Source of the DNA: Parus major
Taxonomy: Eukaryota; Chordata; Aves; Passeriformes; Paridae
Direction of reading: 5' to 3'
Assembly (NCBI RefSeq): GCF_001522545.3
Contig: NC_031781.1
Span: 10,173,487 to 10,237,486 of the forward strand
DNA: 64,000 bases
In this document: positions 9,646-22,290 of the stretch, piece after piece
Position numbering within the stretch: position 1 is the first letter of the stretch
Layout of the letters: every line of letters begins with the position of its first letter
Position numbers and translations under genes: made by a program
The notes under the pieces: generated by a model
What the model was told of the DNA's origin: nothing
Databases searched by the model: none
What the model saw: only the letters and a program-made list of their open reading frames with translations

Positions 9646-12600
9646 CTGCTAAACAGTGCAGCTGGATTTACTTAGAGTGCTGCCAACAACTGTGTGCTGT
9701 GCTTTCAAGCAGAGCAAAACATACTTCCCACAAAAGGGACAGACATGACCCACATTTGTGCCCTCAAGGCTGTTTGGAAAAAGAGCAACCAGCAAACTTC
9801 ATCAAGTTTAGAAGACTGCTGGAGGAAACAGAAAACTCCTTGGTAGTTCTTTGGGGCTATGAGAGCACTGGAAGGCACTTCCATGACCCATCACAAGAAT
9901 ATTGGGTGGAGGTGAATATTGTTGCTGTATTCAGCACAGGAGACTGAACTGGATCCTCTCTCTGCTGACAGAAGAGCTCAGTGAGGCCATTTTAGCTTGT
10001 ATGGGTAGGCTGGCTCTGTTCTACCTTCCAGACATGATTTTTCATGAGGTCTCCTGGAGCAGGCTGGGGGAGAGGTGCCACTTGCAAGTTTTCAGAATTG
10101 CATCCTGACTCTCAGCCTTCCAAAGTAATTTTGGCTGCCAAGGAAAGGTGCAGTCATAAATGTTTGCTGATCAACCACCCCCAAATAACAATACGGGGAT
10201 GTCTGAGGTCAAGTGGCCACCAAAGGATTAAGCAAATCATCTTCCTGATGTTCTTTATACAGTCAGTTACTCGTGAGGTTAAGCACATTATTGTGACCTG
10301 AATTAATGTTTGGATCTGTGGAGAGGTAAAGCCTGAAAATACCTTTAGTGTGACCACTTTAACTCGAGGGAAGTTTATTACAGCTCAACCAGCAACAGCC
10401 CAAGGTGAAGACAGTAATGTAAACAGCAGCAGTGATGGTCATGGCATTGACATGACAAGCCTGCTCTGATGCTCACTCCCTCTCCTCTTCTCTAACCATA
10501 CTCCTAAGAAGGGTTCCCAGTTTTTCCTCCAGGCATTCCTAGCTCCTACAGGAAGGAGAGAGCCACTGTTGGATGCTCAGCACTTATGGCACAGAGGCTT
10601 TAGATAAGTGAGGATATAGATACAATAGGAGCCCCCTAAGCATTCACGCATTGCAGTGGTAACATAGGGTGGAGGAAGTGATAATATCTGTCAGACTCAT
10701 GTTTATTAACCATTTTATAATCACAATACATGCAATTACAGTTTGACAAGACACTGCCAATGTGAACAACGTCTGGAAGTGTACTGGGGTCTTCAGAATG
10801 AGTACAGTTTCATTTCCATTATTTGCTTCTGCTGAGAGTAGCAGTAAACTGTAGTTAATAAAGGAAAGCCAGCTTTTATGGGCTAGGAAGACAGTAAATA
10901 TATGCAAAATGGTTTGTTGAATCTAGCAGTGGGGTGCCATAAGAGGCTTCATAAAGCAGGGATAGAGTTTAGCATCATTCTTTTAGGGCTGGGAGTGATG
11001 CAGAATAAATCTCTCTTGAGTCTACTTACTGACAGCCCCAGTTCAGATGGTGTATACACAGGCAGTGCTTCTTTCTCTGCAGAGTTTCTGTTAATCACTG
11101 TTAATGCCAGTCATCAGATCACTAATCATTTGAAACAAGAAGCTGCAGATATTAAGACAGAGATTCAGAACAAGATAAATAGCACAGATCTCTCCAGGGG
11201 CAGGAAGAAGGTCTGAGCCCACTGATGCCGCCTGGTACAGCATGAGGCTGTTTGCCTTTCTAATCTTTATTAGGATAGGAGCTACTCTACCCTGGCACAG
11301 AGAAGGAGGCAGGAGGCTTGAGAAACCTTCCATGGACTCCTGGAGTAGATCTCCTGGGGTAGATGTGGCCAGGCCTTCACCACGTCTGTCTGCAGAGGAT
11401 GGGAAGAGCACAATAAACCTTCCCCATGACTACGCCCTACCAGACCCAAAGTCCACATGTTTTCCAGCAGTTTGGCTGTCAAGGTGCAAACACCCATAGC
11501 CACACATGGAATCAGCAGCCTGATGGGAAACCAGGATTTCCTAAATCCCACATCACTCTTCTGGCCCAGCCTGATTCTTTCTGTTGACTACACAAACCCG
11601 AGAGCTGAAGCAACACCATTTTCTCTTGCCGCTGGGGAGGGTTTAAGAGCAGCTGCACACAGAAACTGTGGTTCTGATGATGGCCACTTGTGTCTCAGTT
11701 TATCACTTGTGGTCCTGGAAATATGTCCTGAGTTGTCTGAAACAATTCATTTTTCTGCTCAGAGCAAAGGCAGTGAAAAGGTTATGCCACTGCAGTGCAA
11801 ATTTTCCTTGTAAATCAGATTCTGAAGCCAATGCCTGGCAGCCACCTCCTCTGACACTGTTAAAATCCTGAACCAAGTGCCTGCAGATGTCAACATGTGG
11901 ATTTACATGGCATTTTGGGATGTGGGTCTATGGCTGAATTTACATGTACTACCAATGTCAGCTTTGTCTCATCTGATGATGGCATTTTGTGTCCTTGGCA
12001 TGAGGCATTTGTACAGGATCTGCCATTTTAACACAGGCTCACCTCAGAGGGGCTGGAAATGGGGAGACAGCAGCACAAATCCAGGGCCTCTCAAAGGCAG
12101 GACCTGACAAGGTAACAAGCAACAAAACTGGATGTGCAGAGGAGGTGGAGGGGAGGAGGCAGAATAGGATCATGGCTTGATCTTGCCCAGAGCTGATTTC
12201 AATAGGCTCCACGGGAATCAGGACTATTCCGTACTTAACAGTGGGAGCGCAGGTAATTGTGAGATTGAACCTTACAGGAGACCATGACTTGCCAAAGGGG
12301 AAGTCAAATAACATCAAAGCAATCAAAGGAATTCTTCAGGAATTACTGAATGAAATTCTATGGCTCAAAGAGGACCTTAGGCTAGATTAATTACAATTGG
12401 TGCCTGCAGATCTAAAATCTGCTCACAAGTAATGTCCATTTCTATTTTGTTCTTGCCCCCAAGATTTTGTTTTGAAATCTAGGTGTGACTGAAGCAAAAT
12501 GGGGAACAAAACAATGAGCAGTGCCACATGATATCTTTAGAAGAAAGTCTGCCTAGAGACAGGCAGTGTGAATACCTTTGAAGCAGTTGGGTAAGGGCAA

Positions 12601-15600
12601 AGTTCTGCTTGCCTTCAGTGAATAAATGGAGACAGAGCCAAGCAGGCTGGTGAGATGTCCCCACAAAGCCTGGGTATAAACAAGCCTAGAGATACCTGCA
12701 TAAACAGATTCTGTCTTGCTAAATTCCTTAGCACAGCCCAGAGACCAAACACAACCACCAGTGGGACTGGTTCCAGATCCATCTCTGCTGTACACCACAG
12801 TACAGACCAATATCACAGCCATTATCTCACCAACCACAGAACAGCTGTGGCCCCCAGGGTCTCCCCATCAGATTACATCCCAAGCAGAAGGCAGTTGTGA
12901 AATCCTGCAGCTCTGCAAACACTCATTTAACAAGTGATGAAGGACAAGGTGTGCACATCAGCACTCCTCCAGCAAAAGCACAATTCAGATCTTGCCTTCA
13001 AGACCACTTTTCAGCATAGCCCTGAACCTTTCAAGTCCTATCTGAGCTGAGGAATCTCCACTGTTATTCTGAGGATCTTTTTGAGTCTGTGCTGGTAAAT
13101 GCTTCATTGGACTGGCAGTGATTCAATGAATTGTTTAATCTTTCTCAATTGATTCACAGAGAAAAGATGGAGAGAGTAAGTTTTTTTAAATCTCCTTTTT
13201 CTCTAAGCTTCTTTAAAAGTGAATTCCCTCCTCTCTCTCCTCTTCCAGCACTCAGCTGCACTCACATGCACACACTCACCCTGGACCTCAACACCAGCTT
13301 CCCCTGGTGCAGACTGGGTGCTGTATCACTGCTGGTGGATAACATCCCTAAACAAAAATATCTGGGAGATAGTGACCCTTTCTAGAGAAAACAAGTGATT
13401 TGCTTTCATTTTGGGTAAAGTGCAAGCCAATGAGCTGCTATGTTAACTTTAGGAGCTTGAGTTCCTCCATATCTTCCCCAACTGCCTACCAAAAAAACCT
13501 TGCAAAGCATTTGCGCAATATCAAGGTTGCTTCTCCAGATGGCTAAAGCAGTCCTACATATTTCTTTTTAAAAGATTCCCAACTGTTGCTGTCCATTTCC
13601 TAACACCATGCTGCAGAACAGCATGTAAACCTCAGCCCCTCTGAAGATGAAAGTTTTGCTCTGTGTTGGGTGCAGTTTATACACACTTGTGCTGTCCTGA
13701 TGAAGTTAATATCCACAGCTTGTATGTCTGCAGCTTACAGGGAACATTCTCCTCAATTAAATCCTTATGCAGGCAAATCAGAAATTCTGCATCTCTCCAT
13801 TTCAAAAGCAGAAGGTGAAGCAAGACCTCAAAGCCTTGCTCAGGAGCCTCATGAAGTGGCTGGAGTTCCAGGAGGGGCTGAGTACCTGGCAAATCTGATG
13901 TCATATCAAGGGCTGGGAATTGCACAATTCTGCTGAAGCATGGTTTGCATTAGACCTACAGAGAGGTCTCTTCAGCCTGTCAGCACAATGGGGAAGCCAA
14001 GTTTGTACTCCAAGACACTGTATAAATCTTCCATCTGCCAAAATTCAGTAGTGCTGGATCCAGAGTTCAGGTTTAGCTTTATTCCAGAATACACACACAA
14101 ATGTAACATCAGTAGGTAAATAAAACAGCCTGATGGGAAAATACTCATCATAATTTACCCTTCTAGGAGAGCAAAGAATTTTTCTTCACTCTGAGCTATT
14201 AGAAAATTGGCTTAATGGAACTACTAATTAAGCTAGTGGTTTTTCTCTGAATCATCAGCTACTTTGTAATTTCCACCAGACAAAAGGGCCTCATGGTTCA
14301 TCTGGTGAGGCCAGAGAAAGGATATTGAAAATTATTGTTGTTATTTTATAACAACCTCTATCCTCCATGCTGTTTGACCCTTTCCTGTGTAGCTTCCCTG
14401 ATTCCCTCCTGCATTCCTAAGTTTGGAAGTCATGGCATGGGTCTGGTCTTAAAGCTGTTTTCTAAATGAGAAAGATATATAAGTAAAATAAAACATCCAA
14501 AAACTAGGAACTATTTTTAGTAGAAGTACCAGATCCATCATTATAGATGTCATTCTGTTTTACTTACACTATACATGTCCTCCTAATAGTCTCCCTCAGG
14601 TGAGCTAACAACGATTCCTTAAGTCTCCTCCCAGAGACATTCAGGATATCTATGATGAACGAGCTTCCAAGAGCTCAGATATTTAATTTGCAGCTACCAT
14701 GGTTAGTGATGATTAAGATCCCTTTGTTTTTACAGAGTTTCTTAAATAAAGTGCAAACACGTCCTTTCCAACTCCATTAAAGAGTGAAACACATGGGAAT
14801 ACTAGTGGAATTGCTAAGAAAGATACTGAAACTGGCCAGGCACAGAGTAAATACACATGATCACACATATACACACCTATGCATTTTGTGTTTGTGCATG
14901 TGCAGATATACAGATACACAGATATAGATATATAGGCATACATGTACTCCTTCTATCTGGCCTTGGCTGCAAGTCATCTTAATGTCTGGGGATTTCCACT
15001 AAAATACCAGCTTGATTTCCCACCAGGAAATGTGGGAAAATTTAATCAACCTGTCTGGGTACTCAATGAATATAATTCCCTATTCACAACTGATGAATCA
15101 AGCAGGTAGGCCTAAGCAAACAGTATCTGCTGGGAAGCCACACGAGAGCAGGAAGAGGAACAGAATAATTGTCAAGGAGAAAGCCCAGCTCACAAATAGT
15201 CCCTTCCCAGCATAACCCCCTCAAAGGACCAGCTGGGTTTGTTCCTCCTGTGACTGCACCACACAGAAGTTCACTGAGTTATATGAGGGTTTCAGGGAAG
15301 ATTATTGCACTGCAGCTTGAAGCAAAAGAAGATTTCACATTCATGCATGGGAATCCAGATGCTCTCCTCATCAGACACTTCTTTTAGCTGCTTCCCCCAG
15401 CTTTCATTCCTACAGGATCCTATAACAACGCCTATCAGAAATCCCAGAAGTTTATTCAAAGCTGCTTTTCCTCATTCCTTGGCTCACCACTTCTGTTATC
15501 TGTCTGCAAGCTGCAGATCACATGAAGATTCCCCAGGCTTTTCATAACACAATTTTATGTTCTGTATTTCCTTGACTGTACAATATAGCTGACTTTAGCA

Positions 15601-18600
15601 AAAATTGCCACAAAATGTTGTAGACCATAAAATGTGAATTTTGCCTGTGAAGTGACCATCTATTCAATCTCCTCACTTTTCACCAGATATCAAGGCAATA
15701 CTTTCATCCTTCTTGCTTTCTGCTCCTCAAGTACTCTCCAGATGCAGCTGATCTTTTCTCCTAAGCTTCAGTCTACCAGGCAAATATCTATATACATTAC
15801 ACACACCCATACATCTATATACAGCTGTAAGAATTAGTAAATAACTAAATAAACAAACAATCAGAAAAACCTGTTACACACTATAACTCTTTTGTGAATT
15901 TATAACATATGGTGGCAAAGCACTATAAAAACTGTAAACTACAAAGAGGGTTACACAGCCCCATTCATTTATCATGTTACAATGAGTAATTTGTGCACCA
16001 GGCAGGAAAGAGAAAACCCACACCATTGGAGTGTGCATATGTATTTCTGAGGATCACACTAGAGAGCCTTTTATAAAACACACACATGATTTGAATTCCA
16101 AAGCAAAGGCACTGAGAGGCAGTGCATTGGCTAATATTGTTATAATGCTGTGTGCAGAGCTTAGGAAGAATGGGCACTAGCTGACCTCCTTTACTGATAA
16201 GAATACTTCCAAACACTCCATGTTTCTGCACAGTTCAGGGTCTGTCCACTTGGAAGTTGAGCTCCAGCCTACAGCTATAAAACTTCTCCTTGGTGTTGTT
16301 ACAGAAATGGCAAGATGGTGCTCAAAGAAGAAGCCATGGCTGGGTGCTCCTTCTGCTGATTCCAATCAAGTTTCACTCATTTTTCCTCCCTTCACATGTC
16401 TGGTTGGGGTTATCTTGAACCACATTCCTAGCTGGGTCCATGCACTCATGGTCCAAGCTGTGTTTTATACTCAAATCCACATATTCTGTACAGACAAAAC
16501 AAGACCAGTGAATTTAAGCACTGCATTTCCCTAGAGGGCTTCTGGCCACTGCAGTGTCTTACAATAAATCCCCCAGATTTTCCAGATAGCACAGAGCCCC
16601 GTAATTCACATCTACCTGCTCCTGATCTGACATTTCGTATTTTTCATTTCCAGCTGGCAAAGAGCTTTTATGAAACACATAACACATGCCACATGCTCTG
16701 TCCTGGAAATGGATTAGTTTTCCCAGTGGGGCCAACAAATGATGTAGGCTGTGTCCCAGTTGTCATGTCCCAGTGCAAATGGTTAAGATCTTCTTTTTAT
16801 CTCAGCAAATGCCCCATGGAAGCTTGAGCTGGGTTTGGGCCCTTGGGTCATTGCTAAGCAGTTTCTCTTTCATCCTTTTCAGCACCAACAGACACAGCTT
16901 GAAACATGTATACAAGATGCAGCTTTACAGCATCCCTTATTCACTGGTACCTTGGAGACTACAGTTCATTGAAAGTAATAAAACCAGATCATCAAAAAGA
17001 ATTCTTCTGAACAGGCTTTGGGCTCTGCTGTGCTACTTGGTTACGGATATTCATCTTCCTGGAAACTGTGCTGTTTGATACAGCACCGGCAGGAAAGCCT
17101 CAGCTGCCTCCCTGGTGCATTAACCCCTCGAGTGTTGAAATCACAGTCCTTGAATAGCAAAATAGTTATCACTTATAATTGCTTGAGGGGAGGAGCAGAT
17201 TTTATTCTCCCAGATGCACCAAGGGTGCACACTGGGGTCAAAGGGTTTCCCTATCCTCCTCGTGCTCCAGTGATGCAATGGGCTGTGCACAAAAGGGAAG
17301 AGGGAGCAAAAGGAAGCTGTTGGTTACAGCTACAGGCAGGCTGCAAGGTGACTCCTGTATCAAAGGGTGCCATAGCACTTAATCCAAACTGAAAACACAG
17401 ATGTGCTGAAAACATAGGTATTCTGACATTTGGGGCTTTAACTTTCTGTTAACCTTACATATCTTGTGATCCTGTGCATCTTACAGAACCCTGACATCTA
17501 GGCTTTAACCCAAACCCCTTTGATTTGGCAGGGGGAGTGCTGTCACTGTTGTCAGAGTTCTGGTGCTTTTTGATTGCATCCAAACCCTCCATCTTTCATC
17601 TTTCTCAGCTAGAAAGAAGGAAAGGTCAACACTGGCACCATGAGCATAGATGTACAGCACTTGAGTTTAATTTCTGTAAATGTGGAAAGAGCAAGGATGG
17701 TGTAGCTGGGCTAATTCTGAGTAACAGGCACACTTAACTGCAGATTATTTGCATCTGCGCTTGCAGCTCCAAGAGGACCAAAGTCTGAACTGCTGCTCTG
17801 GTCCCTCTAGGGCTGTGTGTCTTTCTACCCTGAGACCTCATTGCTGAGCTCCATCTTCACTCTGGGGCAGCAAACCCAGCTTGTTTGCAAAATTCCTTCA
17901 GTAGAACATATACTGGGTTCCAAAACTGCCCTTTGAACTGCAGCTTGCCAGCTGCTGGGGAGGAGCTGCAGAAGAGACCACTCTATCCATTTGGCCTCTT
18001 TCTTTTCTCTTTCCAGACTCTACCACCATCCCCCATCAACACCAAGGATCTGGATTAGATGGTTATTTGGTACCACTTGCACTCTGTCTCTCACACTGCA
18101 CTGGTGAAACTCCAGCAGTGAAGATGAGTGAAGAGAGCTTCACTTTTGTAACTCCCTCCTTATTTCATACCACTTCCCTTGTGAGCCCTCACGTCAGGAA
18201 AACATATGGCTTCCAAACAGAGGCAAAAAAAGAGAATGTTTAAATGCCCCCTTTGAGCATCCCTCTCATTTCCCTGCCTGAAGCTGAGCCACATCTGCCC
18301 TGCTGCACTCCTGGCACCAGAGAGACTGTCTGAGGCTTCAGATCCAGATCACACACCAGAGGCTGCATTCAGAGCATCCTTCTTTTCCCAGAACAGCCTC
18401 TGCCAGGGACAATGTTGGAATGAAAATGGCTGAAGTTTCAGATCAGCTGAGAATAAATCAATGCAGGATCCCCAGGAGGTCTTTTTTACACAATCGCTCT
18501 GCACTAGAAGAGCAAGTGGAGGAGCAGGAGAGTAGTAGCTGGAATTGATCACACCTGATTACTTTTAAAAGTTTGAAACGTAAGATGTTGGAGGAGAAAA

Positions 18601-21600
18601 ACAGCAGGAGCACCTTTTATGACTAGTCTAGAAGGGGTTGGGGGGAAAGGGTGAGGAAAATAGCTCAAAATGGACTCCTACAATGATCTATTGCATTATG
18701 ACCCCGTATTTTTTCTCTAGATTCCATCACTAGTTCATGTATTCTGGGACAAAGGGGAAACCAACACTTGTGAGGGATCTGAGGCCAGTCAGGATGCAGA
18801 CAATAATACATGCATAACTACTACATGAACAAATATTATAAAGAGGCCTCAAATGAACTGCATGTATGAGTCTGTTTCTGCACATCTCTGTATAGACACA
18901 TGCCTGTGAGGATATACAGTTCCCTATAAATGTATGAGCATGTGCTTATACATATACATAAATCTGACACTGGAAGATAAAGCCCTTTTCCACTGGCAGT
19001 GGCAGTGCATGACATGCACATGTCTGAACACAGCCCCCCACAGGAGAACTGGGTTTTATACAGAGAGGCTAAAGCAAATGGGTCCTAAGCAGGACAGCTC
19101 CTAAGCTACCACAGTGTTAGTTAAGAAAGCAACATCTCTTCATAAAACTCAAAATAAGCCCTACATCAAATACAGTACAAAACAACTCTAAACCCTCAGG
19201 CTACTGCAGGATTATACTGTAGTGAAATACATTATCCAGCCTTTAAAGTCATCTTTGACTATCTGCCTGGGGTCATCCAGACAGCCAAGACTCTCAGCTA
19301 CCTAATACCAAAGAAAAGTTAAGTTTGCAGATGTTCCCAGGAAGGCAGTACATCAAGGTCCAAGTTCTTCCTGAAGGGAGAGACCAATGGGATTATATTT
19401 GAATTCTTTTGTTTTCTATAATAATGGCTCAGTGGAAAATTAGCTCCAACACAACCTGCTGTTGGAGGGAGATCTACTGTTTTTGGTGGCAGGAAGAGAA
19501 AAAACAAAGAGTTACTGGACTGCTGTGAATGAGTCATTGCATCAGAGGCCTGGAAGCAGATAGGCTATTCCTTAGCAATAAAGAACCGAGACACAGTAAT
19601 TTCCAATAGATGGATTTGCAGGTAGAGTTTTCTATTTTTTCCACAGCAGGCACACCAGCTTCAGCTTCCAGCTGCTGTTTCTGGTTAGCCAGTCAAGCTT
19701 CTAATTGGATCTCCTGTTGGACATTATCTGTGGGACACACCAGGGTGGGAACACAGCCGAGCCCTGGCAGCACCCCACAGTGAGATCCAGGCACACAGGG
19801 ACTACGTGCAAAACTCAGCCAATGGACCACAGAGTCCTCAGTCCATAAGGAGCTGCTTATCTCTCCATCCCAGGGCAGCAGTACACCCAGCCAGCCTTGC
19901 ATGACCTTCCCATATTGGCCAGTCCACGCTGGTTTTACACATTGGCACTCTGGACTGTCCATCTTCAGCCCAACCTCTTTTGTGCTTCTAAACAAGCACA
20001 GGAGAGGGCTGGGATCTCCAGGGAAGATGAAGCAGTGTGAATTAGCTTGTCAGAGGCTTAACCAAAGGACAAGCCAAACCAATGCTATCAGCACAGCTAA
20101 ATCCAGCTCCACTTCAAGAGGCAGCTGGACACTCTAAGTGCAAGAAGGGAAGTGTCCTAGGCAGCTCTGCAACAGTTCTTCGCTTTATATTAGGAATTCT
20201 CAGACAGGAAGCCCATGTGTTGTGGACCTCAAACTCAAAGGATGAAGGTTTTGAACTGTCTCCAGCATCCAGACAGGATCTTCCAGGCAGCAAGAGGAAG
20301 TCTGAGATGAAAAAATGTTTTTCTGTGGACAACAAAGTGTAGAGGATCTTACTGTTCACTCTAGTGACTGGGACAGCACTTTTTCTCCCTGCTGATTGTA
20401 AAACACATTTGGCCACTCCTTTCCTTGCTTACCAGCTGCTGCAATGTGCATTTTCAAAGTCTTATTGAGGAAGATTGGCACAACTTTTATTTTCTACAAA
20501 AAAGGAGCACACAATCAAATCTCCATTAAAGCAAAGGCCACCTCAGGATCAGAGAGGTGGCTCCACTCCTGTGTAACAGGCCAGTGCCAGAATGCCTCAT
20601 CCAGTCAGCCTGACAGGAGTTTCCCAGCAATCCCTCCTTGGCCTGGCATCACTACTAACCTGAAGACAGATTTCTGTAGTGTAGGAACCAAGGAGTGCAA
20701 CTGCTTCTTAAGAAGTGATGAAGTCCCTGGCCATGTACAACATGTCACTGCTGTTCCTTACAGGGTACAGCTGTGAAAGTGCTTGCACTCAATTTATCCT
20801 TCTGTTGCTGGAGATTTACAGGGGAAAAAAAAGCACAGTTTGTGCTTACCAAAAGCAGTGGGGGTTGTCCTGTGAGCTGTGTGTTCCTAGGGCTGCAGCC
20901 ACTGGTGTCTCCATGCCTGTGTCTGTGTGTGCAGCTGGCCATTACAGAATCCCTGTGCTGTGACCCTGGGTTCAGTCTAAGCAATGAGCCAGCTAATCAG
21001 CTCATGTTAACATAAACAGAGTCAGAAAAGACATCAGAAATCAAACATGAGGAAAGGAATTAGGGGAAAAGAATTCATTAATTACCTCTTTGCAATGGCA
21101 AATGCTTTCCACTCACTCTTTTAAAATGACATTTTACCTGCTATTAGTTTACTGTGAGTATCTCTGGCATTGCCTTACCTCACCACAGCCAATTCCCTCA
21201 AGAACAAAATTAAATTTAAGCTACTAAAGTTGGACCTTTCTGAAGTAAAAAGAATCTTTAAAAATGGATTTTTTTAAAGGTCATTTTGAACTTTATCTGA
21301 GCACACATGGAGATGCAGGCCATTCAGCTAAATAATGCCACCACCTGACCACCTCCTGTCACCATTACTAGAATAAGAACATCATTTATGTGATGGAGGG
21401 AGTGGAAGGATTTCTACTTATTCCTTTTATTCCTCTTCTAATTTTTGGAGATTTTAATGCTGTTCATTTTTATAGCTGCTTCTTCACTTTCCACTTTCTT
21501 TAATAACCCACAGGAAAGTCAGAAATTTACACTGAAGTAAGACATCCTGATTTTGACCCAAAACAAGACAGACTGCACTTCCTGCTCTCATGGGATCAAG

Positions 21601-22050
21601 CTGCATTCTCTAGGGCTCCATCTGCTCCTCACCCTTAGCATATCCTGCCACACTGGATGGTGTTAGAGTAGTCCATCTTTCTCCTTGATATCCTTCCCTC
21701 TTCCAGAAATCCAGCTTTACAAATTAAATAAATATAGCCCATTACTATGTTTCTAAGCACATGCTTAACTTCAAGCACCAGAACAACCATGAGCTGCTTT
21801 TGTGAGTTTATGCTTCACTGTGAATTGGTGCAGTCTGTGGCACCAAAGCCCTGCTCCAGAGGGAGCTCAGGAATGTACAGTATTTATCCCAGCAGTGTCC
21901 CTGTCTGCCAGAGAAACCTTCACCGCTGACCTGAGGATCCAGAAATAATTAACTTAACATTATCTTCAACATTATCTTGACAGCAAAGGCTGGCATAGGG
22001 AGATTGCTTTGCACTGCCAGGCTCCAGTCTGAACAAACACAGACTCTTTA
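9646..22050. other. Intergenic, no gene seen
   Basis: More than 12 kb without a recognisable gene. ORFs are 60-124 codons, on both strands, with no family signature and no consistent splice-site-bounded conservation visible. Degenerate CA/TA-rich simple sequence occurs near 14853-14944 and 18890-18965. Exons of a lineage-specific lncRNA could hide here, but nothing in the sequence supports calling one. Confidence 0.55.
14853..14944. repeat. Degenerate CA/TA-rich simple sequence
   Basis: Interrupted ACACAT, ATACAC, GTGTTTGTG and ATACAGATA units give a low-complexity alternating purine-pyrimidine stretch. It looks like a decayed dinucleotide microsatellite. The minus-strand ORF across it (MYAYISISVYLYICTC...) is a by-product of the repeat. 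Confidence 0.5.
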
Positions 22051-22059
22051 AAACATGGA

Positions 22060-22290
22060 TTTCATTTCCAGGCGTGTTAGATCCACCTCCCTACTGTCAG
22101 CTGAAGGTAAGGGGGGTTGCACACAGCTTGCTGTGTGATGAGCCCTGCGGCAGCGCTCTGAAAACACTGCGTGTTATTTACCGTACCCAGTTCTCTCCAA
22201 TCATGACTCAAACGAGGCCATATTTATTGAAGAGACGCTTAAAAACGTCCCATGGCATGCTCTGTGTGAATGGGGACTTCCCTTAAATGG
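22060..22290. promoter_or_regulatory. CpG-retaining patch (candidate enhancer or conserved element)
   Basis: About eight CpGs fall within roughly 200 bp while flanking kilobases have very few. The patch also has an AT core CCATATTTATTG at 22218-22229, which resembles CArG/MEF2-type sites. No ORF with coding character is present. A cross-species alignment would decide whether it is conserved; I infer the role only from composition. Confidence 0.2.

Noticed and set aside
14713..14943. Minus-strand ORF with alternating Tyr/Ile/Cys residues
   Set aside because: Product of a degenerate CA/TA simple repeat.
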